NCBI GenBank assembly: GCA_963720725.1
Contig: CAVRGN010000011.1
Coordinates: forward strand, 186,001-250,000
DNA length: 64,000 nt
Source of the DNA: Benzoatithermus sp963720725
GTDB taxonomy: Bacteria; Pseudomonadota; Alphaproteobacteria; Geminicoccales; Geminicoccaceae
Reading direction: 5' to 3'
This document shows positions 26,712 to 35,707 of this stretch, in pieces. The stretch's first letter is position 1, and each line of letters begins with the position of its first letter. The position numbers and the translations under genes were made by a program. Under the pieces are notes generated by a model. That model did no database searches and was not told the origin of the DNA. It saw only the letters and a program-made list of their open reading frames with translations.

Positions 26712-26735
26712 CGTTGTATTGCTTGGTGCATAACG
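26712..26735. promoter_or_regulatory. Candidate Mo-box (ModE operator) between mop and modA
   Basis: CGTTGTAT (26712-26719) and GCATAACG (26728-26735) are inverted half-sites over an eight-base spacer, which follows the CGTTATAT-N8-ATATAACG layout known for ModE operators. Two of eight positions per half deviate or wobble from the consensus. The site ends 17 bases before the modA ATG, so a bound repressor would block its transcription. Confidence 0.6.
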
Positions 26736-26752
26736 CTTGGAGGATCCGGCGA

Positions 26753-27571
26753 ATGACCCAGCGACCGATCAACCGCGCCCGCCGCGGCATCCTCGCCGCA
26801 CTCACTGCCGCGATGGCGGTGGCCTTCGGCGCCGGACTCTCGCCGGCCCGCGCCGCCGACCAGGCAGTCCTGGTGTTCGCGGCCGCGAGCCTGAAGAACG
26901 CGTTGGACGACGCGATCGCCGCCTATCGCGAACAGACCGGCGCCAAGGTCACCGCGTCCTATGCCGCGAGCTCCGCGCTGGCCAAGCAGATCGAGCAGGG
27001 CGCCCCCGCACAGCTGTTCATCTCGGCGGACCTCGCCTGGATGGACTATCTCGCCGAGCACCAGCTGATCGACGAGGCGACGCGCAGGAACCTGCTCGGC
27101 AACAGCCTGGTGCTGGTGGCAGGCTCGGGCGGTACGCAGGGCGAGGTGGAAATCGGCCAGGGCTTCGATCTCGCCGCCCTGCTCGGCGACGGCCGGCTGG
27201 CGGTGGGCGAGGTCCATTCCGTGCCTGCTGGCAAGTATGCCAAGGCCGCACTGGAGAGCATCGGCAGCTGGGCGGGCGTGGAAGACAAGCTGGCGCAGGC
27301 CGAGAACGTCCGCGCCGCCCTGGCCCTGGTCGCCCGCGGCGAGGCACCGCTCGGCATCGTCTACGAGACCGACGCCGCGTCCGATCCGACCGTACGGATC
27401 GTCGGCACCTTCCCGGCCGACAGCCATCCGCCGATCATCTACCCTATGGCCGCCACCAAGGAGGGTGCAAGCGACGCGGCCCTGGCCTTCCTCGGCTTCC
27501 TCGGCAGCAGCAGCGCCAGGACGGCGTTCGAGCAGCACGGATTCACCGCGCTCGGTCCCGCCTCGTCCTGA
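26753..27571 (+). CDS. modA: Molybdate ABC transporter periplasmic binding protein
   Basis: A 272-residue ModA with a signal peptide (about 1-34, ending PARA/ADQ). VLVFAAASLKNALDDAIAAY, TASYAASSALAKQIEQGAPA and LAVGEVHSVPAGKYAKAALE form the oxyanion pocket; GEAPLGIVYETDAASDP and IIYPMAATKEG complete the family pattern. It binds molybdate or tungstate and delivers it to ModBC. The ATG at 26753 directly follows the Mo-box. It starts the modABC unit, which runs on into two MoeA-type genes. Confidence 0.96.
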   Translation: MTQRPINRARRGILAALTAAMAVAFGAGLSPARAADQAVLVFAAASLKNALDDAIAAYREQTGAKVTASYAASSALAKQIEQGAPAQLFISADLAWMDYLAEHQLIDEATRRNLLGNSLVLVAGSGGTQGEVEIGQGFDLAALLGDGRLAVGEVHSVPAGKYAKAALESIGSWAGVEDKLAQAENVRAALALVARGEAPLGIVYETDAASDPTVRIVGTFPADSHPPIIYPMAATKEGASDAALAFLGFLGSSSARTAFEQHGFTALGPASS

Positions 27572-27581
27572 CGCACGCCCG

Positions 27582-28277
27582 GTGTGGGGCTTTGCGCCCG
27601 ACGAGCTGGAGGCGATCCGGCTCAGCCTCAAGGTGGCCTTGTGGGCCACCTTCGGCAGCCTGCCGTTCGGCCTGTTCGTCGCCTACGCCCTGGCACGCTG
27701 GAATTTCCCGGGCAAGCTCCTGGTCGACGGCATCGTCCACCTGCCGCTGGTGATGCCGCCCGTGGTCACGGGCTACCTCCTGCTCCTCGCCTTCGGCCGG
27801 CGCGGCTTTCTCGGCGCACCGCTCGCCGAGTACTTCGGCATCGTGTTCTCGTTCCGCTGGACCGGGGCCGCGCTGGCCTGCGCCGTCATGGCGTTCCCGC
27901 TCCTGGTGCGCGCGGTCCGGCTGTCCTTCGAGGCGGTCGACCAGCGGCTGGAGGAGGCGGCGGGCACCCTGGGCGCGTCGCGGCCCTGGGTGTTCGCGAC
28001 CGTCACCCTGCCGCTCGCCCTGCCCGGGGTGCTGGCCGGCATGGTGCTGGGCTACGCGAAGGCGCTGGGCGAGTTCGGCGCAACGATCACCTTCGTCTCC
28101 AACATCCCGGGGGAAACCCAGACCCTGCCCTCCGCGATCTACACCTTCACCCAGATCCCGGGCGGCGAGTCCGGTGCCTTGCGCCTGACCCTGGTCTCGA
28201 TCGCGCTGGCCTTCGCCGCCATGATCGCCTCGGAGCTGCTGGCGCGGCCCATGGCGCGGATGGTTCGCGGCGTCTGA
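27582..28277 (+). CDS. modB: Molybdate ABC transporter permease
   Basis: A 231-residue membrane permease with about five to six helices. The EAA loop EEAAGTLGASRPWVFATVTLPLAL contacts ModC. PLVMPPVVTGYLLLLAFGRRG and ALGEFGATITFVSNIPGETQ are typical of ModB. Start is GTG at 27582, 10 bases after the modA stop, beginning VWGFAPDELEAIRLSLK; other ATG choices would cut the first helix. Its TGA overlaps modC by one base. Confidence 0.95.
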   Translation: MWGFAPDELEAIRLSLKVALWATFGSLPFGLFVAYALARWNFPGKLLVDGIVHLPLVMPPVVTGYLLLLAFGRRGFLGAPLAEYFGIVFSFRWTGAALACAVMAFPLLVRAVRLSFEAVDQRLEEAAGTLGASRPWVFATVTLPLALPGVLAGMVLGYAKALGEFGATITFVSNIPGETQTLPSAIYTFTQIPGGESGALRLTLVSIALAFAAMIASELLARPMARMVRGV

Positions 28278-29377
28278 TGCTGTCGGTCGAGCTGCGCACG
28301 CACCTGGGCGCGCTCACCCTCGACGTGACCTTCCAGGCGGACGGCCGCGTGACCGCGCTGTTCGGCCGCTCGGGTGCCGGCAAGACGACCGTGGTCAACT
28401 GCATCGCCGGTCTCCTGCGCCCCGACCAAGGCCGCATCGTCTTCGACGGCGAGCTGCTGCTGGACACCGAAGCCGGAATCGACGTGCCGCGCCACCGCCG
28501 CCGGGTCGGCTACGTATTCCAGGACTCGCGGCTGTTCCCGCACCTGACGGTCCGCCGCAACCTCCTCTACGGCGGCTGGTTCGCCGCCGATCGCCGACGC
28601 CGGAGCGGCCTCGCCGAGGTGGTGGAGCTGCTAGGAATCGGGCACCTGCTCGACCGGCGGCCGGCTACCCTCTCGGGCGGCGAGAAGCAGCGGGTCGCGA
28701 TCGGGCGGGCGCTGCTCGCCTCCCCCCGCCTCCTCCTGCTCGACGAGCCCATGGCCTCGCTCGACCAGGCGCGCAAGGCCGAGATCCTGCCCTATCTCGA
28801 GCGGCTGTGCCGGGAGGCCGGAGTCCCGATCCTGTTCGTCAGCCACGCGCTGGACGAGGTGGCGCGGCTGGCCTCGACCATGGTGCTGCTGTCCGGCGGG
28901 AGGGTCGCGGCCGCAGGTCCCGTGGGCGAGGTGATGGCGCGGCTCGACCTCGGTCCGGCGGGACGCGAGTTCGGTGGCGGTGCCTTGCTGCACGCGCAGG
29001 TGGCCGGACGGCCCGGAGCGCACGGGCTGACGCTGCTGACCCACCCCGCGGGCGAGATCGAGGTGCCGGGCCTCGACCTGGCACCGGGCCAGACGGTCCG
29101 GCTGCGCGTCGACGCGCGCGACGTGGTGCTGGCCCTGGACCACGTGCCGCTGGCCGGGATCAGCATCCGCAACCGCCTGCGCGCGACCGTGACCGCGCTG
29201 GCGGCACCGGAGGCCGGGACGATCGAGGTCGGGCTCGACCTTGCCGGCGAGGCGCTGCGCGTGCGGATCACCGCCGCCTCGGCCGATGAGCTGGGGCTAC
29301 GGCCGGGCATGCAGGTCCTGGCCCTGGTCAAGAGCGTGGCGCTGGGGCCGGACGCGACGGCGGCCGAGCGCGGCTGA
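28277..29377 (+). CDS. modC: Molybdate ABC transporter ATP-binding protein
   Basis: A 366-residue ATPase: Walker A FGRSGAGKTTVVN, Q-loop VGYVFQDSRLFPHL, signature LSGGEKQRVAIGRALL, Walker B LLLLDEPMASLD and H-loop FVSHALDEVARLAST. Residues about 290-360 form the molybdate-sensing TOBE domain (SIRNRLRATVTALAAPEAGT; LRVRITAASADELGLRPGMQ), through which bound molybdate can slow transport. It starts within the modB stop. A MoeA-type gene follows after 77 bases. Confidence 0.96.
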   Translation: MLSVELRTHLGALTLDVTFQADGRVTALFGRSGAGKTTVVNCIAGLLRPDQGRIVFDGELLLDTEAGIDVPRHRRRVGYVFQDSRLFPHLTVRRNLLYGGWFAADRRRRSGLAEVVELLGIGHLLDRRPATLSGGEKQRVAIGRALLASPRLLLLDEPMASLDQARKAEILPYLERLCREAGVPILFVSHALDEVARLASTMVLLSGGRVAAAGPVGEVMARLDLGPAGREFGGGALLHAQVAGRPGAHGLTLLTHPAGEIEVPGLDLAPGQTVRLRVDARDVVLALDHVPLAGISIRNRLRATVTALAAPEAGTIEVGLDLAGEALRVRITAASADELGLRPGMQVLALVKSVALGPDATAAERG

Positions 29378-29454
29378 GCCCCGCGCCTTGCGCGGGTCCG
29401 TGGTTGCTGCCAAATGCCGGCCGCGCCCGGGAAATTTGGGACGGCAGCGGCGGC

Positions 29455-30609
29455 ATGCGGCGAGACGGTTGGAGCGAGGACTGGCAGGACGTGCGGCGGG
29501 TGGGCTTCGCGCGGCGCGTCGCCCTGGCCGAGGCGCAGCAGCGTCTGGCCGCCCTCCTGCGCCCGACCGGCAGCGAGCGGGTGCCGCTGGCACAGGCGGC
29601 GGGCCGGGTGACCGCTACCGCCGTCGTGGCGCCGCACGACGTGCCGGCACGTCCGGTGGCGCTGATCGACGGCTATGCGCTGCAGGCCGCGGCCACCTAC
29701 GGCGCCGACAGCTACAACCCGCTGCCCATCCAAGGTGCCGCCGAGGTGGTGGCGGGCATGCCGATGCCGCCGGGCACCGACGTCGTGCTGCCCTACGCGG
29801 CGGCGACGGACACGCAGGGTGGCATCGAGGTCGTCGAGCCCGCGGCTCAGGGCCAGGGCGTCGCGGCCGCGGGCAGCTTCTGGCGCGAGGCCGAGATCGT
29901 GCTGCCGGCGGGCCGTTCGCTGACGGGGCTGGACCTGTCTTGCGCCGCCCATGCGGGAACCGCCGCGGTCGAGGTGGTGCGGCGGCCGGAGGTTCGGCTG
30001 CTGCTGCGGGGCGGCAAGGACGCCGTCGCGGTGCCGGATGGCCTTGCGGCGTTGATCGCACGCGACGGCGGCCTGAGCCGGTCGGGCAAGGGCGACCTGC
30101 GCGCGGCGCTGCGCGACGCCGGGGCCGCCGATCTCGTCCTGGTCGTCGGCCGCACCGGCTGCGGTGGCGACGACGACAGCGCGCCGCTGCTCGCGGAGGC
30201 CGGGACGGTGGCGGTCCACGGGCTCGCCCTGGCACCGGGCGGCTCCGGCGGATTCGGCGCGGTCGGCGGCGTACCGGTGGTGCTGTTGCCGGGCGATCCG
30301 CTGGCCTGCCTCGCCGCCTACGAACTGCTGGTCGGGCCCGCGCTGCGGCGGCTGGCCGGGTTGCCCGAGGCTCTGCCCCACCCGCGCCGCGAACGGCGCC
30401 TCGGCGGCAAGATCGCCTCGCAGGTCGGGACGACGGAGCTGTGGCTGGTGCGCGACGCGGGCGACGAGGTCGTGCCGCTGGCCCCGCCGGAGCGTGCGAC
30501 GCTGGCCCATGCCGCCCAGGCATCGGGCTTCGTGCTGGTGGCGCCCGAATCCGAAGGCCACGACGCTGGTGAGGCCGTCCTGGTCCACCTGCTGCGGCCG
30601 GACCCATGA
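29455..30609 (+). CDS. Divergent MoeA-like molybdenum cofactor protein
   Basis: A 384-residue protein related to MoeA, which inserts molybdate into adenylated molybdopterin. It has the N-terminal domain (RVALAEAQQRLAALL, ALIDGYALQA in place of SMDGYA), a middle part and a C-terminal domain, but the usual STGDEL, SGGVSxGxxD and PGNPVS motifs are altered (GRTGCGGDDDS; LPGDPLACLAAYELL). It may handle a variant cofactor or be a non-catalytic partner. I place the start at ATG 29455; a TTG at 29404 would add 17 residues. It is adjacent to modC and overlaps the next MoeA gene as ATGA. Confidence 0.78.
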   Translation: MRRDGWSEDWQDVRRVGFARRVALAEAQQRLAALLRPTGSERVPLAQAAGRVTATAVVAPHDVPARPVALIDGYALQAAATYGADSYNPLPIQGAAEVVAGMPMPPGTDVVLPYAAATDTQGGIEVVEPAAQGQGVAAAGSFWREAEIVLPAGRSLTGLDLSCAAHAGTAAVEVVRRPEVRLLLRGGKDAVAVPDGLAALIARDGGLSRSGKGDLRAALRDAGAADLVLVVGRTGCGGDDDSAPLLAEAGTVAVHGLALAPGGSGGFGAVGGVPVVLLPGDPLACLAAYELLVGPALRRLAGLPEALPHPRRERRLGGKIASQVGTTELWLVRDAGDEVVPLAPPERATLAHAAQASGFVLVAPESEGHDAGEAVLVHLLRPDP

Positions 30610-32566
30610 CCGACGTCGCGCAGACGCTCGAGCGCGCGTCCCGGCAGCGGCAGTTCCTGGACGTGATCGACGTCGCGGAGGCCAAGGCCCGGTTGCGGGC
30701 GCATCTCGACCCGCGGCCGCGCGGAACCGAGACGGTGGCGCTGGGCGAGGCGCTGAACCGCGTGCTCGCCGAGGACGTGGTGGCGGCCGTCGACGTGCCG
30801 GGCTTCGACCGGGCCAGCGTCGACGGCTTCGCACTGCGCTCCGCCGACACGGCCGGCGCCTCCGAGGCCGCACCCTGCCGGCTGCGGCTGAACGCGGAGC
30901 TGGTCACGCCGGGGCGCGTACCAACCCTGACGGTGGCACCCGGCACGGCCACGGTCGTCGCCACGGGCGGGATGCTCCCGCGCGGTGCCGACGCCGTGGT
31001 CATGGTCGAGTACACGGACCCCTGCCCGCCCGATCCCGACGGCGGCCGCCGGATCGAGCTGCGCCGGCCCATCGCGCCGGGCGCCGCGCTCGCCGCCGCC
31101 GGCGGCGACATCGGCCGCGGCGAGACCCTCCTGCGCGTCGGGACGGTGGTGACCTCGCGCGAGATCGGGATGCTGGCGGCGGTCGGGCCTTGCGCGAGGT
31201 CGCCGTGTTCCGCCGCCCGAGCGTCGCCGTGATCTCGACCGGCGACGAGCTGGTTGCGCCGGGTGCGTCGATCCGGCCCGGGCAGGTCTACGATTCCAAC
31301 GCCGCCATCCTGTGCGCCGCGGTCGTCGAGGCCGGCGGCACGCCCGCGGCGATGGGGATCTGCCGCGACGATCTCGCAGCACTGGGCGCCGTGCTCGACC
31401 GGGCGCTCGCGCACGACATCGTCCTGCTCTCGGGCGGGACCTCGAAGGGTGCCGGCGACCTCGCCCATCAGGCGGTGGGGCGGCTGGAGCGGCCCGGGAT
31501 CATCGTCCACGGGGTGGCGCTCAAGCCCGGCAAGCCCTTGTGCGTGGCGGTGACCGACGGCCGGCCGGTCGTGGTCCTGCCGGGCTTTCCGACCTCGGCG
31601 ATCTTCACCTTCCACGAGTTCGTGGCACCCTTGATCCGGGCCATGGCCGGCCTGCCTGCCCAGGAGGCGGCGACCGTGGCCGCGACCATGGCCGTGCGCA
31701 CGCCGTCCGAGCGCGGCCGCACCGAATATCTCATGGTCTCCCTGGTCGAGACCGAGGCGGGGCTCGCCGCCTACCCCACGCCCAAGGGCTCGGGCAGCGT
31801 CACCGCCTTCAGCCAGGCCGACGGCTTCGTGGCGGTGCCCGGCCAGACCGAGCTGGTCGCGGCCGGCACCTCGGTCGAGGTCCGGCTGCTCGGGCGGCGG
31901 GTGCGCCCGCCCGACCTCGTCCTGATCGGCAGCCACTGCCTCGGCCTCGACCTGATCGTCGGGCGGCTGGAGCGCGACGGCATCGCGGTCAAGGCGCTCA
32001 ACGTCGGCAGCTCGGGCGGTGCGGCGGCGGCCCGGCGCGGCGAATGCGACCTCGCGGGCGTGCATCTCCTCGACGCCGCCACCGGCATCTACAACCGGCA
32101 CCTGCTCGCCCCGGGCGGGCTGGAGCTGGTCCGGGGCTACCGGCGGCTGCAGGGGCTGGTGTTCCGGGCCGACGACACGCGCTTCGCCGTCCCGACCGCG
32201 CAGGCGGCGCTGGCGGCAGTGCTGGCCGATCCCGACGGCCTGATGATCAACCGCAACGCCGGCAGCGGGACGCGCATCCTGATCGACGGGCTGCTCGAGG
32301 GACGCCAGCCGCCGGGCTACTGGGCCCAGGCCAGGTCGCACAACGCGGTCGCCTGCGCGGTGGCGCAAGGGCGCGCGGACTGGGGGGTCGCCATCGAGCC
32401 GGCGGCGCGCGCCTACGGGCTGGGCTTCCTCGCGCTCCAGCCCGAGCACTACGACTTCCTCGTGCCAACGACGCGGCAGGACCGGCCCGCCGTGCGCCGC
32501 TTCGTCGAACTCCTCGACGATCCCGAGATCGTGGCCGGACTTGCGGGCATGGGCTTTTCACGTTGA
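30606..32566 (+). pseudogene. MoeA fused to a PBP-like domain, frameshifted near 31185
   Basis: The open frame 30606-31232 has the MoeA N-terminal half (DVPGFDRASVDGFALRSADT; GGMLPRGADAVVMVEYTDPC). From about 31190 the continuation is in another frame: REVAVFRRPSVAVISTGDEL, LLSGGTSKGAGDLAHQAVGR, VLPGFPTSAIFTFHEFVAPL. A C-terminal periplasmic-binding-like domain (about residues 440-650: VGSSGGAAAARRGECDLAGV; DPDGLMINRNAGSGTRILID) follows. One base missing from the GGG at 31185-31187 would restore a 653-residue protein of the known MoeA-PBP class. Either the gene is broken or the base was lost in sequencing. It overlaps the previous gene by ATGA. Confidence 0.85.
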
Positions 32567-32642
32567 GCCGATGGACTTGTCGACAGCGGTCGCGCGCGCA
32601 ATTTCGTCTTGTCGTTCGAACACCTGGAGCTTTGCGGGGAAC

Positions 32643-34253
32643 ATGCCGGCCCTCGACCGACGCGACCTTCTGCACGCCACCGCCACCGTCGCCGGCTGGA
32701 GCCTCCTCGGGCGCGTGCTCGGGCACGCCGACGCGCTCATGGCCCAGCCCGCCCTCGGCCCTGCCCAGCCCTTCGACTGGGAGCGGCTGAAGGACGACGC
32801 GCGCGAGCTCGCCAAGCAGCCGTTCACCGAGCCCGGCGACCAGCGGCCGCCACAGCTCGCCGAGCTGACCTGGGACGAGTACGAGGCGCTGCGCTTCCGG
32901 ACCGAGCACGCCTTGTGGGCCGACACCGACCTGCCGTTCCGTGTCCAGTTCTTCCACCTCGGCAGCTACTACCGGGCGGCGGTCCGGATCTTCGTCGTCG
33001 ACCAGGGCGAGGCCCGCGCGGTCGAGTACGACCCCAGCCTGTTCGACTATGGCCCGACCGAGTTCGACCCACCCTTGCCGCACGACCTGGGCTTCGCCGG
33101 CTGGCGGCTGCACTTCCACAGCAACTTCCCTCAGGACGTCGCCGTCTTCCTGGGTGCCTCCTATTTCCGCGCCACCGATTCGGGGGATCAGTACGGCATC
33201 TCCTGCCGCGGACTCGCCGTCGATTCGGTGTCCGAACAGGCGGAGGAATTCCCGCGCTTCAGCCGCTTCTGGCTGGTGCGGCCGCAGCCGACCGACACGA
33301 CGCTCACCGCCTACGCCATGCTCGAGAGCGAAAGCGTCACCGGCGCCTACCGCTTCGGCATCTCGCCGGGCGGGGTGACCACGATGGAGATCACCGCCCG
33401 CCTGTTCCCGCGCAAGCCGATCGAGCGCCTGGGCATAGCACCCATGACCAGCATGTTCTGGTTCGGCGAGAACGACAAACGCGGCAGCGACGAGTGGCGC
33501 GAGGAGATCCACGATTCCGACGGCCTGTCCATGTGGCGCGGCAATGGCGAGTGGGTCTGGCGGCCGCTGACCAATCCCGCCACGCTGCAGGTCTCGACCT
33601 TCCTCGACGAGAATCCGCGCGGCTTCGGCCTCCTGCAGCGCGACCGCGACTTCGCCCACTACCAGGACGAGGCATTCCGCTACGAGCGGCGGCCCTCGGT
33701 CTGGATCGAGCCGCTCGCCGACTGGGGCAAGGGTCGGGTCCTGCTCGGCGAGATCCCGACCGACGGCGAGACCGACGACAACATCGTCGCATTCTGGCAG
33801 CCTGACACGCCGGTGGTGCCCGGCGCCAATCTGGAGCTCGCCTACCGCATCCATTGGGCGCAGCGGCCCCCCGTGCAGCCGACCGTGGCCATCTGCGTCG
33901 GCACCCGGATCGGCCGCGGCGGGGTCACGGGCTTCGTCCAGCCCAATCCCGAGAACTTGCGCAAGTTCGTGGTCGACTTCGCCGGCGGCGACCTCCCGCT
34001 CATCCCCGCCGACGCACCGGTCGAACCGGTGATCACCCTCTCGCGCGGCAAGGTCGAGCCCGTGACCTCGCTGGGCGGGTTGGTACGGATCTCGCCCTAC
34101 CTCCGCCCTCTCCCGGAAATCGCCGGCTGGCGCTGCACCTTCGACCTGTCCTGGGAGGGCCCGGAGCCGATCGACATCCGCCTGTTCCTGCGCCTGGGGC
34201 CAAGCACGCTGACCGAGACCTGGCTCTATCTGTGGACCCCGCCGCACCCATAG
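32643..34253 (+). CDS. opgD: Periplasmic glucan biosynthesis protein OpgD/OpgG family
   Basis: A 536-residue exported protein with a twin-arginine signal (LDRRDLLHATATVAGWSLLG), so the Tat-dependent OpgD rather than OpgG is likely. After cleavage come FRVQFFHLGSYYRAAVRIF, LGASYFRATDSGDQYGISCR, IAPMTSMFWFGEND and AYRIHWAQRPP, all family patterns. It shapes the branching or length of osmoregulated periplasmic glucans. The ATG at 32643 has GGGGAA upstream. The neighbouring opgH synthase gene is absent here. Confidence 0.92.
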   Translation: MPALDRRDLLHATATVAGWSLLGRVLGHADALMAQPALGPAQPFDWERLKDDARELAKQPFTEPGDQRPPQLAELTWDEYEALRFRTEHALWADTDLPFRVQFFHLGSYYRAAVRIFVVDQGEARAVEYDPSLFDYGPTEFDPPLPHDLGFAGWRLHFHSNFPQDVAVFLGASYFRATDSGDQYGISCRGLAVDSVSEQAEEFPRFSRFWLVRPQPTDTTLTAYAMLESESVTGAYRFGISPGGVTTMEITARLFPRKPIERLGIAPMTSMFWFGENDKRGSDEWREEIHDSDGLSMWRGNGEWVWRPLTNPATLQVSTFLDENPRGFGLLQRDRDFAHYQDEAFRYERRPSVWIEPLADWGKGRVLLGEIPTDGETDDNIVAFWQPDTPVVPGANLELAYRIHWAQRPPVQPTVAICVGTRIGRGGVTGFVQPNPENLRKFVVDFAGGDLPLIPADAPVEPVITLSRGKVEPVTSLGGLVRISPYLRPLPEIAGWRCTFDLSWEGPEPIDIRLFLRLGPSTLTETWLYLWTPPHP

Positions 34254-34397
34254 TCGTATCGGCCACTTCCCTGCACTAAGCCGCCGGGAGCACGCGTGCG
34301 CGGACACCTCGGCTCTGACGGCATACCCTCGACAGGCCGCCGCGATCGCGCGATGAGAGGCGTCCGCCGCCGTGGCGCCCGAGGAAAGGTCCAGATC

Positions 34398-34985
34398 ATG
34401 CTCACACGCACCACGACCCTGGCGCTGGCGGCAATGGCGCTGCTGGCGGCCGCCTGCGCCGACCGGCACGCCGACGAAGCGACACCCGCCACGCAGTCGG
34501 CGCAGCGGGAATCGGTGCTCGAGACCACGGCGGTGGTCGAGAAGGTCGACCAGGAGACCCGGGAGGTCGAGCTGCGGGCCACGGACGGCCAACTGGTGAC
34601 CGTCGTGGCCGGGCCCGAGGTCCGCAATCTGGCGCAGCTCGCCGCCGGCGACGTGGTGCGGCTGACCTATTATGAGAGCGTGGCGCTGCGCATGGCCGAT
34701 GCCGCGGAGGGCGGTCCGGCGACGGCGGCGGTGGTGGCCGGGCGTGCGCCCGAGGGCGATCGGCCGGCGGGCATGGTCGGCGCCGCGGTGAACCTTGTCG
34801 TCACCATGGTCTCCTACGATCCGGCGACCGCGGTCGCGACCTTCACCACCCCCGAGGGCAGGACCGAGAGCGTGGTCGTGCACCCGGCGATGCGGGCATT
34901 CGCGGCAGCGCGCAAGCCGGGGGATCGGGTCGCGGTCGAGTTGACCAACGCGGTCGCCGTGTCGATCGTCGAGACCACGGGCTGA
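34398..34985 (+). CDS. Predicted lipoprotein of unknown function
   Basis: A 195-residue protein. The N-terminus MLTRTTTLALAAMALLAAAC ends in a likely lipobox (AAAC), followed by a polar, low-complexity linker and a repeated beta-rich unit: VVEKVDQETREVELRATDGQ and VVTMVSYDPATAVATFTTPEG look like two copies of one strand-loop pattern. The ATG at 34398 has GAGGAAAGG upstream. The role is unknown. Confidence 0.7.
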   Translation: MLTRTTTLALAAMALLAAACADRHADEATPATQSAQRESVLETTAVVEKVDQETREVELRATDGQLVTVVAGPEVRNLAQLAAGDVVRLTYYESVALRMADAAEGGPATAAVVAGRAPEGDRPAGMVGAAVNLVVTMVSYDPATAVATFTTPEGRTESVVVHPAMRAFAAARKPGDRVAVELTNAVAVSIVETTG

Positions 34986-35008
34986 GCCTCTCCGCCGCGG
35001 GCGCAGGC

Positions 35009-35707
35009 ATGGACCTTTCGCGGCGCCGCGATCTGCCGGAGGTCATGGACGATCCGGCGCTGCCGCGCGCCGACTACGAGCGCTGCCTGCACGATCTGGC
35101 CGCGGTCAACCGGATCACCTTCACCCACCGCCCGACCCTGCGCTGGCTGGACGTGGCCTGTCGGGACCTGCCCCCCCACCTGCCGGTGGCGATCCTCGAC
35201 GTCGCCTGCGGCGAGGGCGACCTGCTGCGCGCCATCCACCGCTGGGCAACCCGCCGTGACCGGGCCGTGCGCCTCGAGGGCATCGACCTCAACCCCCGCA
35301 GCGCCGAGGCCGCGGCGGCGCAGACTTCGTCCGCCATGACCATCGCCTGGCGTACCGGCGACGTCTTCGCCTACGCGCCCGAACCCAAGCCCGACTTCAT
35401 CGTCTCCTCGCAGTTCACCCACCATCTGGCCGACGCCGACGTGGTGCGCTTCCTGCGATGGCTCGAGACTCATGCCACGCGCGGCTGGTTCATCGCCGAC
35501 CTGCACCGGGCCACCTTCGCCTATTGGGGCTTCGGGCTGCTTGCCACGCTCGCGCGCTGGCATCCGATCGTGCGTCGCGACGGCATGGTCTCGGTCGCCC
35601 GCAGCTTCCGCCGCGCCGACTGGCAGCGCCTGCTGGCCGAGGCCGGCGTGCCCGGAGACCCCCGTTGGCACCTGGCTTTCCGCTGGTGCGTCGGCCGGCT
35701 CAGATGA
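35009..35707 (+). CDS. SAM-dependent methyltransferase
   Basis: A 232-residue class I methyltransferase. The SAM site is VAILDVACGEGDLLRAIHRW; LEGIDLNPRSAEAAAAQ and DFIVSSQFTHHLADADVVRF follow. The pattern is like methyltransferases near type III polyketide synthases and quinone-type genes, but no synthase is visible here. Its TGA overlaps the ATG of the next gene, a second methyltransferase, so the two act together. Substrate unknown. Confidence 0.82.
   Translation: MDLSRRRDLPEVMDDPALPRADYERCLHDLAAVNRITFTHRPTLRWLDVACRDLPPHLPVAILDVACGEGDLLRAIHRWATRRDRAVRLEGIDLNPRSAEAAAAQTSSAMTIAWRTGDVFAYAPEPKPDFIVSSQFTHHLADADVVRFLRWLETHATRGWFIADLHRATFAYWGFGLLATLARWHPIVRRDGMVSVARSFRRADWQRLLAEAGVPGDPRWHLAFRWCVGRLR

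Noticed and set aside
25873..26805. A 310-codon minus-strand frame across the ModE-like and Mop genes
   Set aside because: The Mop and ModE-like products explain the region; this frame has no domain.
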